Notes: generated by a model not told the origin, from the letters alone. DNA of 64,000 bases from Pseudomonas khavaziana (GCF_019145205.1 NZ_JAHSTT010000002.1:372001-436000); one strand, 5' to 3'. Shown: positions 28,149-37,270, counted from the first letter of the stretch. Numbers and translations: made by a program.

Positions 28149-29231
28149 ATGGGACAGCGTACGCCTCTGTATGACCTGCATCTCGCCCTCGGCGCGAAAA
28201 TGGTCGATTTTGGCGGTTGGGATATGCCTTTGCATTACGGCTCGCAAGTTGAAGAGCACCATCAGGTGCGACGCGACTGCGGGGTTTTCGATGTATCTCA
28301 TATGACCGTAATCGATGTCAGCGGCCTCCAGGCCAAGGAATGGCTCCAGCACCTGCTGGCCAATGACGTCGATCGATTGCACGGCTGTGGCCGTGCGTTG
28401 TACAGCGCCATGCTCAACGAGCAGGGCGGGGTGGTGGACGACATGATCGTCTACCGCACCGAAAGCGGGTACCGATTGGTGGTCAACGCCGCCACCCGCG
28501 ATCAGGACATGGCCTGGATGCAAGGGCAATTGGGCAGTTACCAAGTGCAACTGCATGAGCGCTCCGAGTTGGCCATGCTCGCCATACAGGGCCCCCACGC
28601 CCGGCAGAAAATCGCTGAACTGGTAACCCAGTCCCGTGGCACCCTGATCCATCAGCTCAAGCCGTTCGAAGGCCAGGCAGATGGTGACTGGTTTATCGCT
28701 CGCACTGGCTACACCGGTGAGGATGGCCTGGAAATTGTCCTGCCTGCCGACCAGGCCCCGGGTTTTTTCAACGATCTGGTGGGCGCCGGCATTTCTCCTA
28801 TCGGTCTTGGCGCGCGCGATACCTTGCGCCTGGAAGCCGGCATGAACCTGTACGGCCAGGATATCCACCAGGCTGTTTCGCCCCTGGCGGCCAACATGGC
28901 CTGGAGCATTGCCTGGGAGCCCGTCGGGCGTAACTTCATCGGCCGCGCCGCCCTGGAAGCGGAAAAAGCCGCCGGTGTTCAGTTCAAGCTGGTGGGGCTG
29001 GTACTGGAGGAGCGCGGGGTTTTACGGGCTCATCAGGTGGTTCGTATCGCCAATGTTGGCGAAGGAGAGATCACCAGTGGTAGTTTCTCGCCTACGCTAA
29101 GCAAATCCATTGCCCTGGCGCGTGTGCCGACGGCGACTGCCGACCGGGCCGAAGTGGAAATCCGCGGTAAGTGGTACCCGGTGCGAGTGGTCAAGCCGAC
29201 CTTCGTGCGCCATGGCAAAACCTTGATCTAA
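28149..29231 (+). CDS. gcvT: Glycine cleavage system T protein (aminomethyltransferase)
   Basis: Transfers the methylene carbon from the lipoyl-bound aminomethyl group of GcvH to tetrahydrofolate, releasing ammonia. The 360 residues begin MGQRTPLYDLHLALGAKMVD and carry FDVSHMTVIDVSG and the folate-site region LRLEAGMNLYGQDI. AAGGAGAAACCC gives a strong ribosome-binding site. gcvH follows; gcvP is absent from this locus. Confidence 0.95.
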   Translation: MGQRTPLYDLHLALGAKMVDFGGWDMPLHYGSQVEEHHQVRRDCGVFDVSHMTVIDVSGLQAKEWLQHLLANDVDRLHGCGRALYSAMLNEQGGVVDDMIVYRTESGYRLVVNAATRDQDMAWMQGQLGSYQVQLHERSELAMLAIQGPHARQKIAELVTQSRGTLIHQLKPFEGQADGDWFIARTGYTGEDGLEIVLPADQAPGFFNDLVGAGISPIGLGARDTLRLEAGMNLYGQDIHQAVSPLAANMAWSIAWEPVGRNFIGRAALEAEKAAGVQFKLVGLVLEERGVLRAHQVVRIANVGEGEITSGSFSPTLSKSIALARVPTATADRAEVEIRGKWYPVRVVKPTFVRHGKTLI

Positions 29232-29283
29232 CTATTTCCGGCAGGCCGAAGGCCGCTGACATTTCTTCTTGAGGACACAGACT

Positions 29284-29667
29284 ATGAGCAATATCCCTGC
29301 CGACCTGCGTTTTGCCGAAAGTCACGAATGGGCCCGTCTGGAAGCCGACGGCACCGTGACCGTCGGGATCTCTGACCATGCACAGGAAGCCTTGGGTGAT
29401 GTGGTGTTTGTTGAGCTGGCTGAGGTCGGCGCTACTTTTGAAGCCCAAGGCCAGGCGGGTGTGGTTGAGTCGGTGAAGGCCGCGTCGGATATCTACTCGC
29501 CGGTTGCTGGCGAAGTGATTGCGGTCAACGAAGAGTTGGGTGGTAGTCCGGAGCTGTTGAACTCTGCCCCCTACGATGCGTGGATCTTCAAGCTCAAGCC
29601 AAGCAACCCGGCCGAGCTGGACAAGCTGCTTGACGCTGCCGGTTACGCAGCCGCTATCAGCGAGTAA
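29284..29667 (+). CDS. gcvH: Glycine cleavage system H protein
   Basis: Lipoyl carrier shuttling the aminomethyl intermediate between the P, T and L proteins. The 127 residues are the usual length; the lipoylated lysine is K65 in [17 protein letters not shown] precedes the ATG. A REP pair follows the stop, and then a gene in the opposite direction, so the operon ends here without gcvP. Confidence 0.96.
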   Translation: MSNIPADLRFAESHEWARLEADGTVTVGISDHAQEALGDVVFVELAEVGATFEAQGQAGVVESVKAASDIYSPVAGEVIAVNEELGGSPELLNSAPYDAWIFKLKPSNPAELDKLLDAAGYAAAISE

Positions 29668-29679
29668 AAACAAGACCCA

Positions 29680-29768
29680 TGGGGGAGGGGGCTTGCCCCC
29701 GATAGCAGTGTGCCAGTCAGCTCACTTGTAGCTGACACACCGCAGTCGGGAGCAAGCCCCCTCCCACA
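29680..29768. repeat. REP pair, family A
   Basis: Inverted arms GGGGGAGGGGGCTTGCCCCC and GGGAGCAAGCCCCCTCCCAC around a spacer with CAGTCAGCTCAC...GCTGACACA, itself an inner stem. It separates convergent gcvH and the aminotransferase gene and may terminate both. Confidence 0.9.
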
Positions 29769-29780
29769 TTTAATAAGTGC

Positions 29781-30923
29781 TCAGCCGGCTTTCAACACTG
29801 CTTTAACCGCCGCCACAGCCCGCTCTACATCCGCCTCCGTCATCGCCGTAAACATTGGCAACGATACGATCAAACGCCCGACACGCTCTGCCACCGGGAA
29901 CATGCCTTCCTTGAAACCCTGCGCCCGATACAGGCTCAGCAGGTGGATGGGTGGGTAGTGATAGCCAATGCCGACGCCCTGGGCCTGCATCTGCTCCATG
30001 AACGTCGCACGTGCCGGCAGGCCATCGTGACGCTCCGGCAGCACCAGTTGGAACAGGTGCCAGTTGCTGTTTTCGAAGTCCGGCGGCGGTAGTTGCGCGC
30101 CGTATCTCTCTTCAAAATCACTGCCAAAGCACTTGAAGTAATGGCGCGCCAGGTTCTGGCGGTGGGCGGTGATCTTCTCGATATGCGCAAACTGCCCCAG
30201 GCCGATGGCTGCGGCAATGTCGGTCATATTGAACTTGCCGCCCAATACATCTACATCCAGGCCGTCGAAACCGCTGCGGGTCACGCCCTGCAGACGATAT
30301 TTCTCTGCCAGGCGGGCTTCCTCGGCGTTGTTCAACACCAGGCAGCCACCCTCGGACGAGGTGATGTTCTTGTTCGCCTGGAAGCTGAACGATACGAAGT
30401 CGCCGGTGGCGCCAATTCGCTCTCCATCCCAACTGGAGCCCAGGGCCTGGGCTGCATCTTCGACGATACGCAGGTTGTACTTGTTCGCCATTGCGTAAAG
30501 CATCGGCATATCCAGGGGCAAACCGGCCAGGTAGACCGGGATGATCGCCTTGGTACGCGGGGTGATAGCCGCTTCGACCTGGGCCAGGTCAATGTTGCGG
30601 GTTACCGGGTCAATATCGGCAAATACGGGCGTGGCACCCACCTCGAGGATGACGTTGGCCGTGGCAACCCAGGAAATTGGCGTGGTGATGACCTCATCCC
30701 CAGGCCCGATGCCGGCGATGCGCAAGGCGATTTCCATGGTGCAGGTGCCCGAGTTGAAGGTGCGCACCGGGCGCCCGCCAAAGTACTCCGACAACTGCGC
30801 TTCGAACGCCTGCACCTTCGGCCCGCTGGTGATCCAGCCGGAACGCAGGACATCGCCCACCGCCGAAATGGTGGCTTCATCAATGGTAGGTTTGGAAAAC
30901 GGCAGGAAGGGCAGTTGGCTCAT
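29781..30923 (-). CDS. DegT/DnrJ/EryC1-type aminotransferase
   Basis: PLP-dependent sugar aminotransferase family, 380 residues, the size of ArnB. Visible are the phosphate-site region NSGTCTMEIAL, VEDAAQALGS with the cofactor-binding Asp, and the Schiff-base lysine K185 in FQANKNITSSEGG. The family makes 4-amino- or 3-amino-sugars for LPS, glycans or antibiotics, or is ArnB itself. No other sugar-nucleotide genes are nearby, so the substrate is open. The ATG has no strong ribosome-binding site; it was chosen because MSQLPFLPFSKPTID is a typical start. Confidence 0.82.
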   Translation of the reverse strand: MSQLPFLPFSKPTIDEATISAVGDVLRSGWITSGPKVQAFEAQLSEYFGGRPVRTFNSGTCTMEIALRIAGIGPGDEVITTPISWVATANVILEVGATPVFADIDPVTRNIDLAQVEAAITPRTKAIIPVYLAGLPLDMPMLYAMANKYNLRIVEDAAQALGSSWDGERIGATGDFVSFSFQANKNITSSEGGCLVLNNAEEARLAEKYRLQGVTRSGFDGLDVDVLGGKFNMTDIAAAIGLGQFAHIEKITAHRQNLARHYFKCFGSDFEERYGAQLPPPDFENSNWHLFQLVLPERHDGLPARATFMEQMQAQGVGIGYHYPPIHLLSLYRAQGFKEGMFPVAERVGRLIVSLPMFTAMTEADVERAVAAVKAVLKAG

Positions 30924-31040
30924 GTCGAAGAGGGCATCCGTTCGGTAGGCGATGAGTAATAGGGGGCTCAGTAGCACATGGTTGCATGGCGCGACTGAAT
31001 ATAGCCTGTCGCTCGTGAACGATTCGTCAGCGTGCAGGCA

Positions 31041-31073
31041 AAAAAATGCCGCTTGTAAAAGCGGCATTTTTTA
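31041..31073 (-). terminator. Terminator after the DUF2388 gene
   Basis: Arms AATGCCGCT and AGCGGCATT with a 6-base loop, framed by an A-run and a T-run, so effective on either strand. It lies ten bases downstream of the DUF2388 stop on the minus strand. Confidence 0.9.
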
Positions 31074-31083
31074 TCGGGCATGG

Positions 31084-31398
31084 TTACTCGGCTACGGCGT
31101 TCTTCGCGAGAATGGCGTTGGCCAGCTCCATGTCCGTGGCCTTGAGGCCAGGGTTGTCGGCGCGGACTTTCTGCATGGCCGCTTCCAGGTACGGGCCGCG
31201 AATGCCGCCGTCGCTGGCAACGAAGCTGCCTGCATCATCCTGGGCGGCAACGACCAGCTTGTGGTCCTTGAAGGTCAGGTACGTCGAGCCGGTGGTGGCG
31301 CCCGACGAGATGACATTACGCCAGAAGCTATCGGCCATGGCTGAGCCGACAGGAAGGGAAAGCACAGCGAGGGTGGCGACAGCATATTTGAGACGCAT
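31084..31398 (-). CDS. DUF2388 family small secreted protein
   Basis: 104 residues with a signal peptide (MRLKYAVATLAVLSLPVGSA-MA-DSF) and the DUF2388 pattern SFWRNVISSGATTGSTYLT, then a tail rich in Ala and acidic residues. The family is common in pseudomonads and its function is not known. It has its own terminator and appears to be monocistronic. Confidence 0.85.
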   Translation of the reverse strand: MRLKYAVATLAVLSLPVGSAMADSFWRNVISSGATTGSTYLTFKDHKLVVAAQDDAGSFVASDGGIRGPYLEAAMQKVRADNPGLKATDMELANAILAKNAVAE

Positions 31399-31466
31399 GA
31401 TGGGTGACTCCGGTGGGTTATCTGTACGTTTTGATTGTAGTTAAGCCAATCGAGTTCCATCACTGA

Positions 31467-31913
31467 CTAAACAGTTTCAACCTTTAAAATCACCCCTTCC
31501 AGGCCGACCACGCGTACTTGAGCGCCTGCAGGCGTGTCGGCGCCAGTGACCATCCATACCCCATCGCCGACCTTGACCTTGCCACGGCCATCCACAATTG
31601 CCTGGTGCACCACGAAGGTGCGCCCAATCAACTCGGTACCACGCTCATTCAGCCCCGGTTGATCGCTGGCCTTGGCACTGCTGCGCTGGCGTTTCCACCA
31701 GTACACCGCGGTCAATATCGACAACACGGCAAACAGCAGCAGTTGCCATTCCAGCCCGAGCGGCGGCACCAGGAACTTGATCACGCCCACAGCGGCGGCG
31801 GCGATACCCATCCACAGCAGGTAACCTCCGGCACCGAACACCTCAAGAATCAACAGCACGGTGCCAAGCGCCAACCAATCCCAGAACGACAAATGCAGCA
31901 GGAACTCCCACAT
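31467..31913 (-). CDS. NfeD family membrane protein
   Basis: 148-residue protein: two to three membrane segments at about residues 5-75 (FLLHLSFWDWLALGTVLLIL, then GYLLWMGIAAAAVGVIKFL), a short basic stretch, then an OB-fold C-terminal domain (LIGRTFVVHQAIVDGRGKVK, VGDGVWMVTG). NfeD proteins work with SPFH proteins in membrane organisation; the SPFH gene ends ten bases upstream. The start MWEFLLHL follows GAGG. Confidence 0.88.
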   Translation of the reverse strand: MWEFLLHLSFWDWLALGTVLLILEVFGAGGYLLWMGIAAAAVGVIKFLVPPLGLEWQLLLFAVLSILTAVYWWKRQRSSAKASDQPGLNERGTELIGRTFVVHQAIVDGRGKVKVGDGVWMVTGADTPAGAQVRVVGLEGVILKVETV

Positions 31914-31923
31914 AGTGATCGCC

Positions 31924-32844
31924 TCAGACTTTCTGGTTGCCGAAAGTCGCCTTGACGATCTCGCCGATACCACCCACTGCGCCAATCACCTGGCTGGCTT
32001 CCAGTGGCATAAGGATGACTTTGCTGTTGTTGGCCGATGCCAGCTTGCCCAGGGCATCGATGTACTTTTGCGCAACGAAGTAGTTCACCGCCTGCACGTT
32101 ACCCGACGCGATCGCCTCCGACACCACTTGTGTCGCCCGGGCTTCGGCTTCGGCCTGGCGTTCACGGGCTTCGGATTCCAGGAACGCCGCCTGGCGGCTG
32201 CCTTCGGCTTCGAGGATCTGCGCCTGCTTCTTGCCTTCGGCCGTCAGGATCGCCGACGCCCGAAGGCCCTCGGCTTCGAGGATCTGTGCACGCTTGATCC
32301 GCTCGGCTTTCATCTGGCCGGACATGGCCGCCATCAGGTCGGCGGGCGGGCTGATGTCCTTGATCTCGATACGGGTGATCTTGATGCCCCACGGCGCGGT
32401 GGCTTCATCCACGGTGCGCAGCAGTTTTTCGTTGATACCGTCGCGCTGGCTCAGCATGGCATCCAGCTCCATGGAGCCGAGTACGGTACGGATATTGGTT
32501 TGCAGCAGGTTGCGGATGGCATGTTCGAGGTTGTTGACCTCGTAGGCGGCCTGGGCGGTGTTGACCACCTGGAAGAAGCACACGGCATCGATCTGCACGG
32601 TGGCATTGTCGGCCGTGATGACTTCCTGGGGCGGGATATCCAGCACGCTTTCCATCACGTTGATCTTGCGACCGATGCGGTCCATGACCGGGATGATGAT
32701 GTTCAGGCCGGGCTTGAGGGTGTTGGTGTAGCGACCGAAACGTTCGACGGTCCACTGGTAGCCTTGGGGCACCACTTTGAAACCCATGAACAGGATGGCG
32801 ATGGCCAATCCCACGAAAAGAAGCAGTACGGTTCCGATCTGCAT
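31924..32844 (-). CDS. SPFH/band 7 protein (QmcA/stomatin-like)
   Basis: 306 residues: an N-terminal membrane anchor (residues 3-22), the SPFH/PHB domain (about 22-190: [35 protein letters not shown]) and a coiled coil of repeated AQILEAEG units at about 200-260. Members form large membrane-bound oligomers in functional microdomains, often with an NfeD partner, which is the next gene here. Close in layout to E. coli QmcA. Confidence 0.92.
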   Translation of the reverse strand: MQIGTVLLLFVGLAIAILFMGFKVVPQGYQWTVERFGRYTNTLKPGLNIIIPVMDRIGRKINVMESVLDIPPQEVITADNATVQIDAVCFFQVVNTAQAAYEVNNLEHAIRNLLQTNIRTVLGSMELDAMLSQRDGINEKLLRTVDEATAPWGIKITRIEIKDISPPADLMAAMSGQMKAERIKRAQILEAEGLRASAILTAEGKKQAQILEAEGSRQAAFLESEARERQAEAEARATQVVSEAIASGNVQAVNYFVAQKYIDALGKLASANNSKVILMPLEASQVIGAVGGIGEIVKATFGNQKV

Positions 32845-32879
32845 AACGATTCCCTATCTGAAGGTGTCAGTGAACGACA

Positions 32880-34613
32880 TTAGGCCGATTGTAACGGTCT
32901 GGTCACGGATAAAGACGGTTTTACGGCCCGACAAAAAGGATTTGTTTCTGAATCCCCAGGCGTGACCCGTAATACCTCTGTCATCGTGGTCAGGCCGGCC
33001 TTCACTTTATCGATGCCGGCCATGCGCAGGCTGCTCATGCCTTGTGCCAATGCTCCACGGCGCAGTGCCTGTATGTCCGCGCCGGGTGTGACCAAACCCT
33101 TGAGCGCCGGGCCCATGGGCATGACTTCGTAGAGCCCGGCTCGGCCCCGATAACCACTATCACGGCACTCCACACAGCCGACGGCCTCGTAGCCGCCAAC
33201 GTCTTCCAGTTTTGCCGGGCGCTTGCAGTGGGTGCACAACACGCGAACCAGGCGCTGCGCCATAACGCCTATCAGCGTAGCCTTGATCAAATAATGAGCA
33301 ATCCCCAGCTCTTGTAGGCGACTGATGGCGCTGGGTGCATCGTTGGTGTGCAGGGTCGAGAGCACCAAGTGCCCGGTCAACGCGGCCTGGATCGCCATCT
33401 CTGCGGTTTCCTGGTCGCGGATTTCGCCAATCATGATGATGTCCGGGTCCTGGCGCAGCAGGGCGCGGATGCCGCTGGCGAAATTCAGGTCGATGTTGTG
33501 CTGCACCTGCATCTGGTTGAAGGCCGGCTCGACCATTTCGATCGGGTCCTCCACCGTGCACAGGTTGATCTCCCGGGTCGCCAGTTGCTTGAGGGTGGTG
33601 TAGAGGGTGCTGGTCTTGCCCGAGCCGGTCGGGCCTGTGACCAGAATGATGCCATTGGCTTGCCGGGTCATGGCGTGCCAGCGCTGCTGGTCAGCGCTCG
33701 ACAAGCCCAACTGGTCGAAATCCTTGAGCAATACCTGGGGGTCAAAAATCCGCATCACCAGCTTTTCGCCAAACGCCGTCGGCAGGGTCGACAGGCGCAG
33801 CTCCACCTCGACGCCCGCCGGGTTCCTGGTCTTGACGCGGCCATCCTGGGGCTTGCGTTTCTCGGCCACATTCATTCGCCCGAGGCTTTTCAAGCGGCTG
33901 ACCACCGCCTTGGTGACCTGGGGCGGAAATTGATAGACGTCGTGCAACAGCCCATCAATGCGAAAGCGTACCCGGCCCTGCTCGCGGCAGGGCTCGATGT
34001 GGATATCGCTGGCCCGTTGGGCAAAGGCGTACTGCAACAGCCAGTCGACGATGTTGACGATATGGGCGTCATTGGCCTCCGGCTCCTTGTCGCTGGCGCC
34101 GAGGCTGAGCAGTTCGCCGTTGCCGGGCGTCGCCATCTTTTGATCGGCGCCACTGACTGACTTGGCCAGGCGGTAAAACTCGTTGATGCAGCGCTGGATA
34201 TCCCGGGGGTTGGCAACTACGCGCTTGATCGAACGCTTGAGCACCTGGGCGAGCCCGGCTTCCCAGGCGCTGACATGGGGCTGGGCGCTGGCGATCGTGA
34301 CGCTCTGCGCATCCACGGCCACTGCAAGAATGCCGTGGCGTTGGGCGAAGGCATGGGACATCAGGGGCACCACCGCCGCTACGTCGATCTGCAACGGGTC
34401 GATGCGCAGGTAAGGCTGGCCCACATGCCCAGCCAGCCATTGGGTCAGGCTCTCCAGGCAAGGGCCTTCGGCCGCGATGCATTCCAGAGGATGCAGGCTG
34501 CAGGGCGTTGCCGAAACGTTTTGCGCCGCCTGCGCCGTGATCAGCCCTTGCTCGATCAATGCCGGCAACAATTGATGCAGTTCCAAGGGGTAATCGCGGG
34601 AGGCAACGGACAT
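32880..34613 (-). CDS. GspE/PilB-type secretion ATPase, orphan
   Basis: 577-residue hexameric ATPase of the type II secretion/type IV pilus family. About 1-165 are the N-terminal interaction domains (PALIEQGLITAQAAQ); then AQRASDIHIEPC, Walker A GPTGSGKT, Asp box and Walker B LRQDPDIIMIGEIRDQETAE, His box LSTLHTNDAPSAI, and a four-cysteine zinc site (CTHC and CVEC). It looks complete and active, but no other gsp or pil gene is nearby, so the machine it powers lies elsewhere. Confidence 0.9.
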   Translation of the reverse strand: MSVASRDYPLELHQLLPALIEQGLITAQAAQNVSATPCSLHPLECIAAEGPCLESLTQWLAGHVGQPYLRIDPLQIDVAAVVPLMSHAFAQRHGILAVAVDAQSVTIASAQPHVSAWEAGLAQVLKRSIKRVVANPRDIQRCINEFYRLAKSVSGADQKMATPGNGELLSLGASDKEPEANDAHIVNIVDWLLQYAFAQRASDIHIEPCREQGRVRFRIDGLLHDVYQFPPQVTKAVVSRLKSLGRMNVAEKRKPQDGRVKTRNPAGVEVELRLSTLPTAFGEKLVMRIFDPQVLLKDFDQLGLSSADQQRWHAMTRQANGIILVTGPTGSGKTSTLYTTLKQLATREINLCTVEDPIEMVEPAFNQMQVQHNIDLNFASGIRALLRQDPDIIMIGEIRDQETAEMAIQAALTGHLVLSTLHTNDAPSAISRLQELGIAHYLIKATLIGVMAQRLVRVLCTHCKRPAKLEDVGGYEAVGCVECRDSGYRGRAGLYEVMPMGPALKGLVTPGADIQALRRGALAQGMSSLRMAGIDKVKAGLTTMTEVLRVTPGDSETNPFCRAVKPSLSVTRPLQSA

Positions 34614-34698
34614 GCAGGTTTTTCCTGGGAGGCTTGGGATGTAAATCCAAGGCTAGCCAGCCTCTGGAATTCCGCCTCCCTGGGTGTTTTGCAGGCTG

Positions 34699-35037
34699 TT
34701 ACCCGGCACTTGCCGCCAGCGCTTGAGGCCGCTCGGAATCAACCGGCCACAGCTCCAAGGCGCATACGCTGATCAGGTTTCGAATCTTTTCACCGATCAC
34801 TTGAGCGCGGTGCCAACTCAGGCCGTCCATCACGATATCGATGTTCAGCAGGTCGGCTGCCCGGCTCACACTGACCTGGGCTGGGGTCAGGAACTGCAGC
34901 GCAAAATAATTCAGCACCCGGCACAGCACGTCCGGTTCCGCTTCGGCGACGATGCGATAGTGCGCCTGGCAATGTGCGCTGTTGACAGCCCAGGCATCGA
35001 CGCGGGTGGCAGGGTGGTTGGTTTCGACGGCATGCAT
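34699..35037 (-). CDS. Small ACT-like domain protein
   Basis: 112-residue cytoplasmic protein. The middle (HYRIVAEAEPDVLCRVLNYF, then VSVSRAADLLNIDIVMDGL) looks like an ACT-type ligand-binding fold similar to small acetolactate-synthase subunits, ending in LELWPVD. It is divergent from an Lrp-type regulator 127 bases away, so the regulator may control it and both may sense an amino acid. The family assignment is by fold-like pattern only. Confidence 0.6.
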   Translation of the reverse strand: MHAVETNHPATRVDAWAVNSAHCQAHYRIVAEAEPDVLCRVLNYFALQFLTPAQVSVSRAADLLNIDIVMDGLSWHRAQVIGEKIRNLISVCALELWPVDSERPQALAASAG

Positions 35038-35138
35038 GCTGACTCTCCAGATTCGACTGGAGAAATTTTTACATTCGCGTCGGGAGAATTCTTATCTAAG
35101 ATGAGCTTCTTTTGTGATTAATCAAATAGAACAATTCA

Positions 35139-35152
35139 AAATAAGCTTATTT
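35139..35152. promoter_or_regulatory. Palindrome before the Lrp-type gene
   Basis: AAATAAGCTTATTT, a perfect 14-base palindrome 12 bases before the regulator start codon, in the divergent gap shared with the ACT-like gene. GATTAATC lies just upstream. AT-rich dyads of this kind are typical Lrp-family targets. Confidence 0.4.
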
Positions 35153-35164
35153 GCAGGTATTTCT

Positions 35165-35638
35165 ATGCACAGTGAGTTGGACGTCTATGACCGCCGCATT
35201 CTGGCCCTGCTGCAAGAGGATGCCTCGCTCTCCAGCGCACAGATCGCCGAGCAGGTCGGCCTGTCGCAGTCTCCCTGTTGGCGGCGCATTCAGCGGCTCA
35301 AGGAAGAGGGGGTGATCCGCGGCCAGGTCACCTTGCTGGATCGCAAGAAAATCGGGCTTAACACGCAAATTTTTGCCGAGGTCAAACTCAATGCCCACGG
35401 CCGCTCCAACTTCACTGAGTTCACCGAGGCGATCCGTGGGTTTCCGGAGGTGCTGGAGTGCTATGTGCTGATGGGCGCGGTGGATTTTCTGCTGCGTATC
35501 GTCGCGTCGGACATCGAGGCGTACGAACGGTTTTTCTTTGACAAGTTGTCGATGGTGCCGGGGATCCAGGAGGTCAATTCGATTGTGGCGTTGTCGGAGA
35601 TCAAGTCCACGACCAGCCTGCCAGTATTGCGCTTGTAG
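35165..35638 (+). CDS. Lrp/AsnC family transcriptional regulator
   Basis: 157 residues: winged helix at 1-60 (LDVYDRRILALLQEDASLSS, AEQVGLSQSPCWRRIQRLKE) and an effector-binding RAM domain (about 65-150, with EVLECYVLMGAVDFLLRIVA). Family members sense amino acids and oligomerise on DNA. The start at 35165 follows CAGGT and is the usual MHSELD-type start; the frame could extend 17 residues but into promoter-like sequence. The stop codon lies inside a REP element. Confidence 0.9.
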   Translation: MHSELDVYDRRILALLQEDASLSSAQIAEQVGLSQSPCWRRIQRLKEEGVIRGQVTLLDRKKIGLNTQIFAEVKLNAHGRSNFTEFTEAIRGFPEVLECYVLMGAVDFLLRIVASDIEAYERFFFDKLSMVPGIQEVNSIVALSEIKSTTSLPVLRL

Positions 35639-35733
35639 GAGCGAGCTTGCTCGCGAAGATCGTTAACGATAACGCGGGAAGCCTGGCTCCCCACATCGCT
35701 CTCGGGTTTTTCGCGAGCAAGCTCGCTCCTACA
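35634..35733. repeat. REP pair, family B
   Basis: TGTAGGAGCGAGCTTGCTCG and the inverted copy, framing a spacer that contains ATCGTTAACGATAACGCG. The left arm includes the stop codon of the Lrp-type gene (35636-35638). Two related pairs lie at 43.6 and 55.6 kb with a recognisably shared spacer. Confidence 0.93.
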
Positions 35734-35744
35734 GGTAGAGGGAC

Positions 35745-37112
35745 TTACAGGCGCAAAAGGGTCTTCCAGGCACGATTCTGATACACCGCAATCGCCTGGT
35801 GCATACGCGCATCCAGGGATTCATCGGTAATCGGCCCGTTGGCCAGGTGCGCCAGCTTGTTCAGTTCGCCGTACAAGCGGTCCAGTTCAGGAATGTCCAC
35901 CACGTGGCGTGCATGGTGCAGCCAGGCCTGGATGCGTTCGATGCGCGGCAGTTGCTCGGCCAGGTCTTCCGGCTGTTGCTGGTAGCGTGGCAGTTGCAGG
36001 GCGACGGCGTCGTCGGCCAACAGGCGTGGCAGCCAGTTGGTGATTTGCGCAGCGCCCTGGCGGTTACCGCGTACGTTACGCTCGGCGGTCCAGGTGCGGG
36101 CCAGCAGCCAGCGCGAGGTGTTCAGTGAGAACAGGCCCCAGCGCACGTCGGTCAATTCTTCGACGAACTGCTCCGGCGCGGCTTTGCGAATGTCTTCATC
36201 GTCATCACCGGCCTGCACCAGCGGGCGCCAGTCTTCCAGCAGTGCATCCAGGGCGCTGCGCAGCTCGCTGGTGGATTGACGCGGGGCGGCCTGGCCGAGG
36301 CTGCCGATCAGGGCACGCAATTCGCCGAGGTTTTCGACCCAGTCCTGCAGCAGGCGCCAGTGGCCGTTGAAACGGTATTGCTCGGCCAGGCGCTGGCTGC
36401 TGCCCAGCAGGTGCCACATGATTGCGGCGAAAGCATCGTCCAGCGGCATTTCGGCGTGGATCTGCGGCGCCGGCAGGCTCAGGGAGTAGCTGCTGGCGTC
36501 GTACAGGCGATAGCCGCGCTCGGCCTTGCTGATGTCACAGGGCATCAGCGCCAGGGTTACGGCCAGTTCGGCGGCCAGTTCCAGCAGGGCAGCGGGTTCG
36601 CCTTCGCGCAGTTCCAGTTCCAGCTCGCAGATTTCTTCCTTCTGCTTGCCGACCACCACATGGCCCAGGTCCAGGGCGGCTTCGATCACCACCTTGGCTT
36701 TGCCGCGGCCCCAGGCGATTTCGGCACGTTCGCGGACGAAGTCGGTGGTGAAGATCGGCTTGAGGGTCTTTTTGTCCAGTTCGGCCAGTTGCTCGGGCCA
36801 GCATTCGCCGTCGAGTTTCTTCACGTCGAGCTTGGCTTTGGGCAGGTCCCAGTTGTACTCGTTGCGTTCCGACAAGCCGGCGACGCTTTGGCCACGGGTC
36901 TTGAGGGTCTGGATGATGTCGTCACCGTCCTTGCGCAGGCGCAGGGCAACCTTGGCCTGGGCCAGGTCGCGCTCGGGAGTGTCGAAGTACTGGTTCATCA
37001 ACTCACGGCGTTCCCAGCCACTTTTGTTGCGTTTTTTCAGTAGCGGGTGCTCACGCAGCGCGGCGAGTGTTTCGCGGCTGACACGGAGCTTGATTTCGGT
37101 TTCTTTCTGCAT
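35745..37112 (-). CDS. CYTH-CHAD inorganic triphosphatase
   Basis: 455-residue two-domain protein. Residues 1-200 are a CYTH triphosphate tunnel domain with the ExExK-type start MQKETEIKLRVS and YFDTPERDLAQAKVALRLRK; about 230-455 are a CHAD helical domain rich in conserved histidines, which binds polyphosphate. E. coli YgiF has the same layout and hydrolyses tripolyphosphate. The start fits the conserved motif; upstream in-frame codons were not used. It is divergent from argE. Confidence 0.9.
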   Translation of the reverse strand: MQKETEIKLRVSRETLAALREHPLLKKRNKSGWERRELMNQYFDTPERDLAQAKVALRLRKDGDDIIQTLKTRGQSVAGLSERNEYNWDLPKAKLDVKKLDGECWPEQLAELDKKTLKPIFTTDFVRERAEIAWGRGKAKVVIEAALDLGHVVVGKQKEEICELELELREGEPAALLELAAELAVTLALMPCDISKAERGYRLYDASSYSLSLPAPQIHAEMPLDDAFAAIMWHLLGSSQRLAEQYRFNGHWRLLQDWVENLGELRALIGSLGQAAPRQSTSELRSALDALLEDWRPLVQAGDDDEDIRKAAPEQFVEELTDVRWGLFSLNTSRWLLARTWTAERNVRGNRQGAAQITNWLPRLLADDAVALQLPRYQQQPEDLAEQLPRIERIQAWLHHARHVVDIPELDRLYGELNKLAHLANGPITDESLDARMHQAIAVYQNRAWKTLLRL

Positions 37113-37270
37113 GGCCGGAAAATCCAGGATCGGGAGCGCAGCCGGAGAAAAGTGTGGCTGCCAAGGTCGTGCAGTGTACAGGACTGAGCCCGGCAACGTG
37201 CCGCAACGGTTTATTGTGTGGTGCAGATGCCTCTATAGTGAGCTTCATCCGGGAAGTTGGGAGACCGCGC

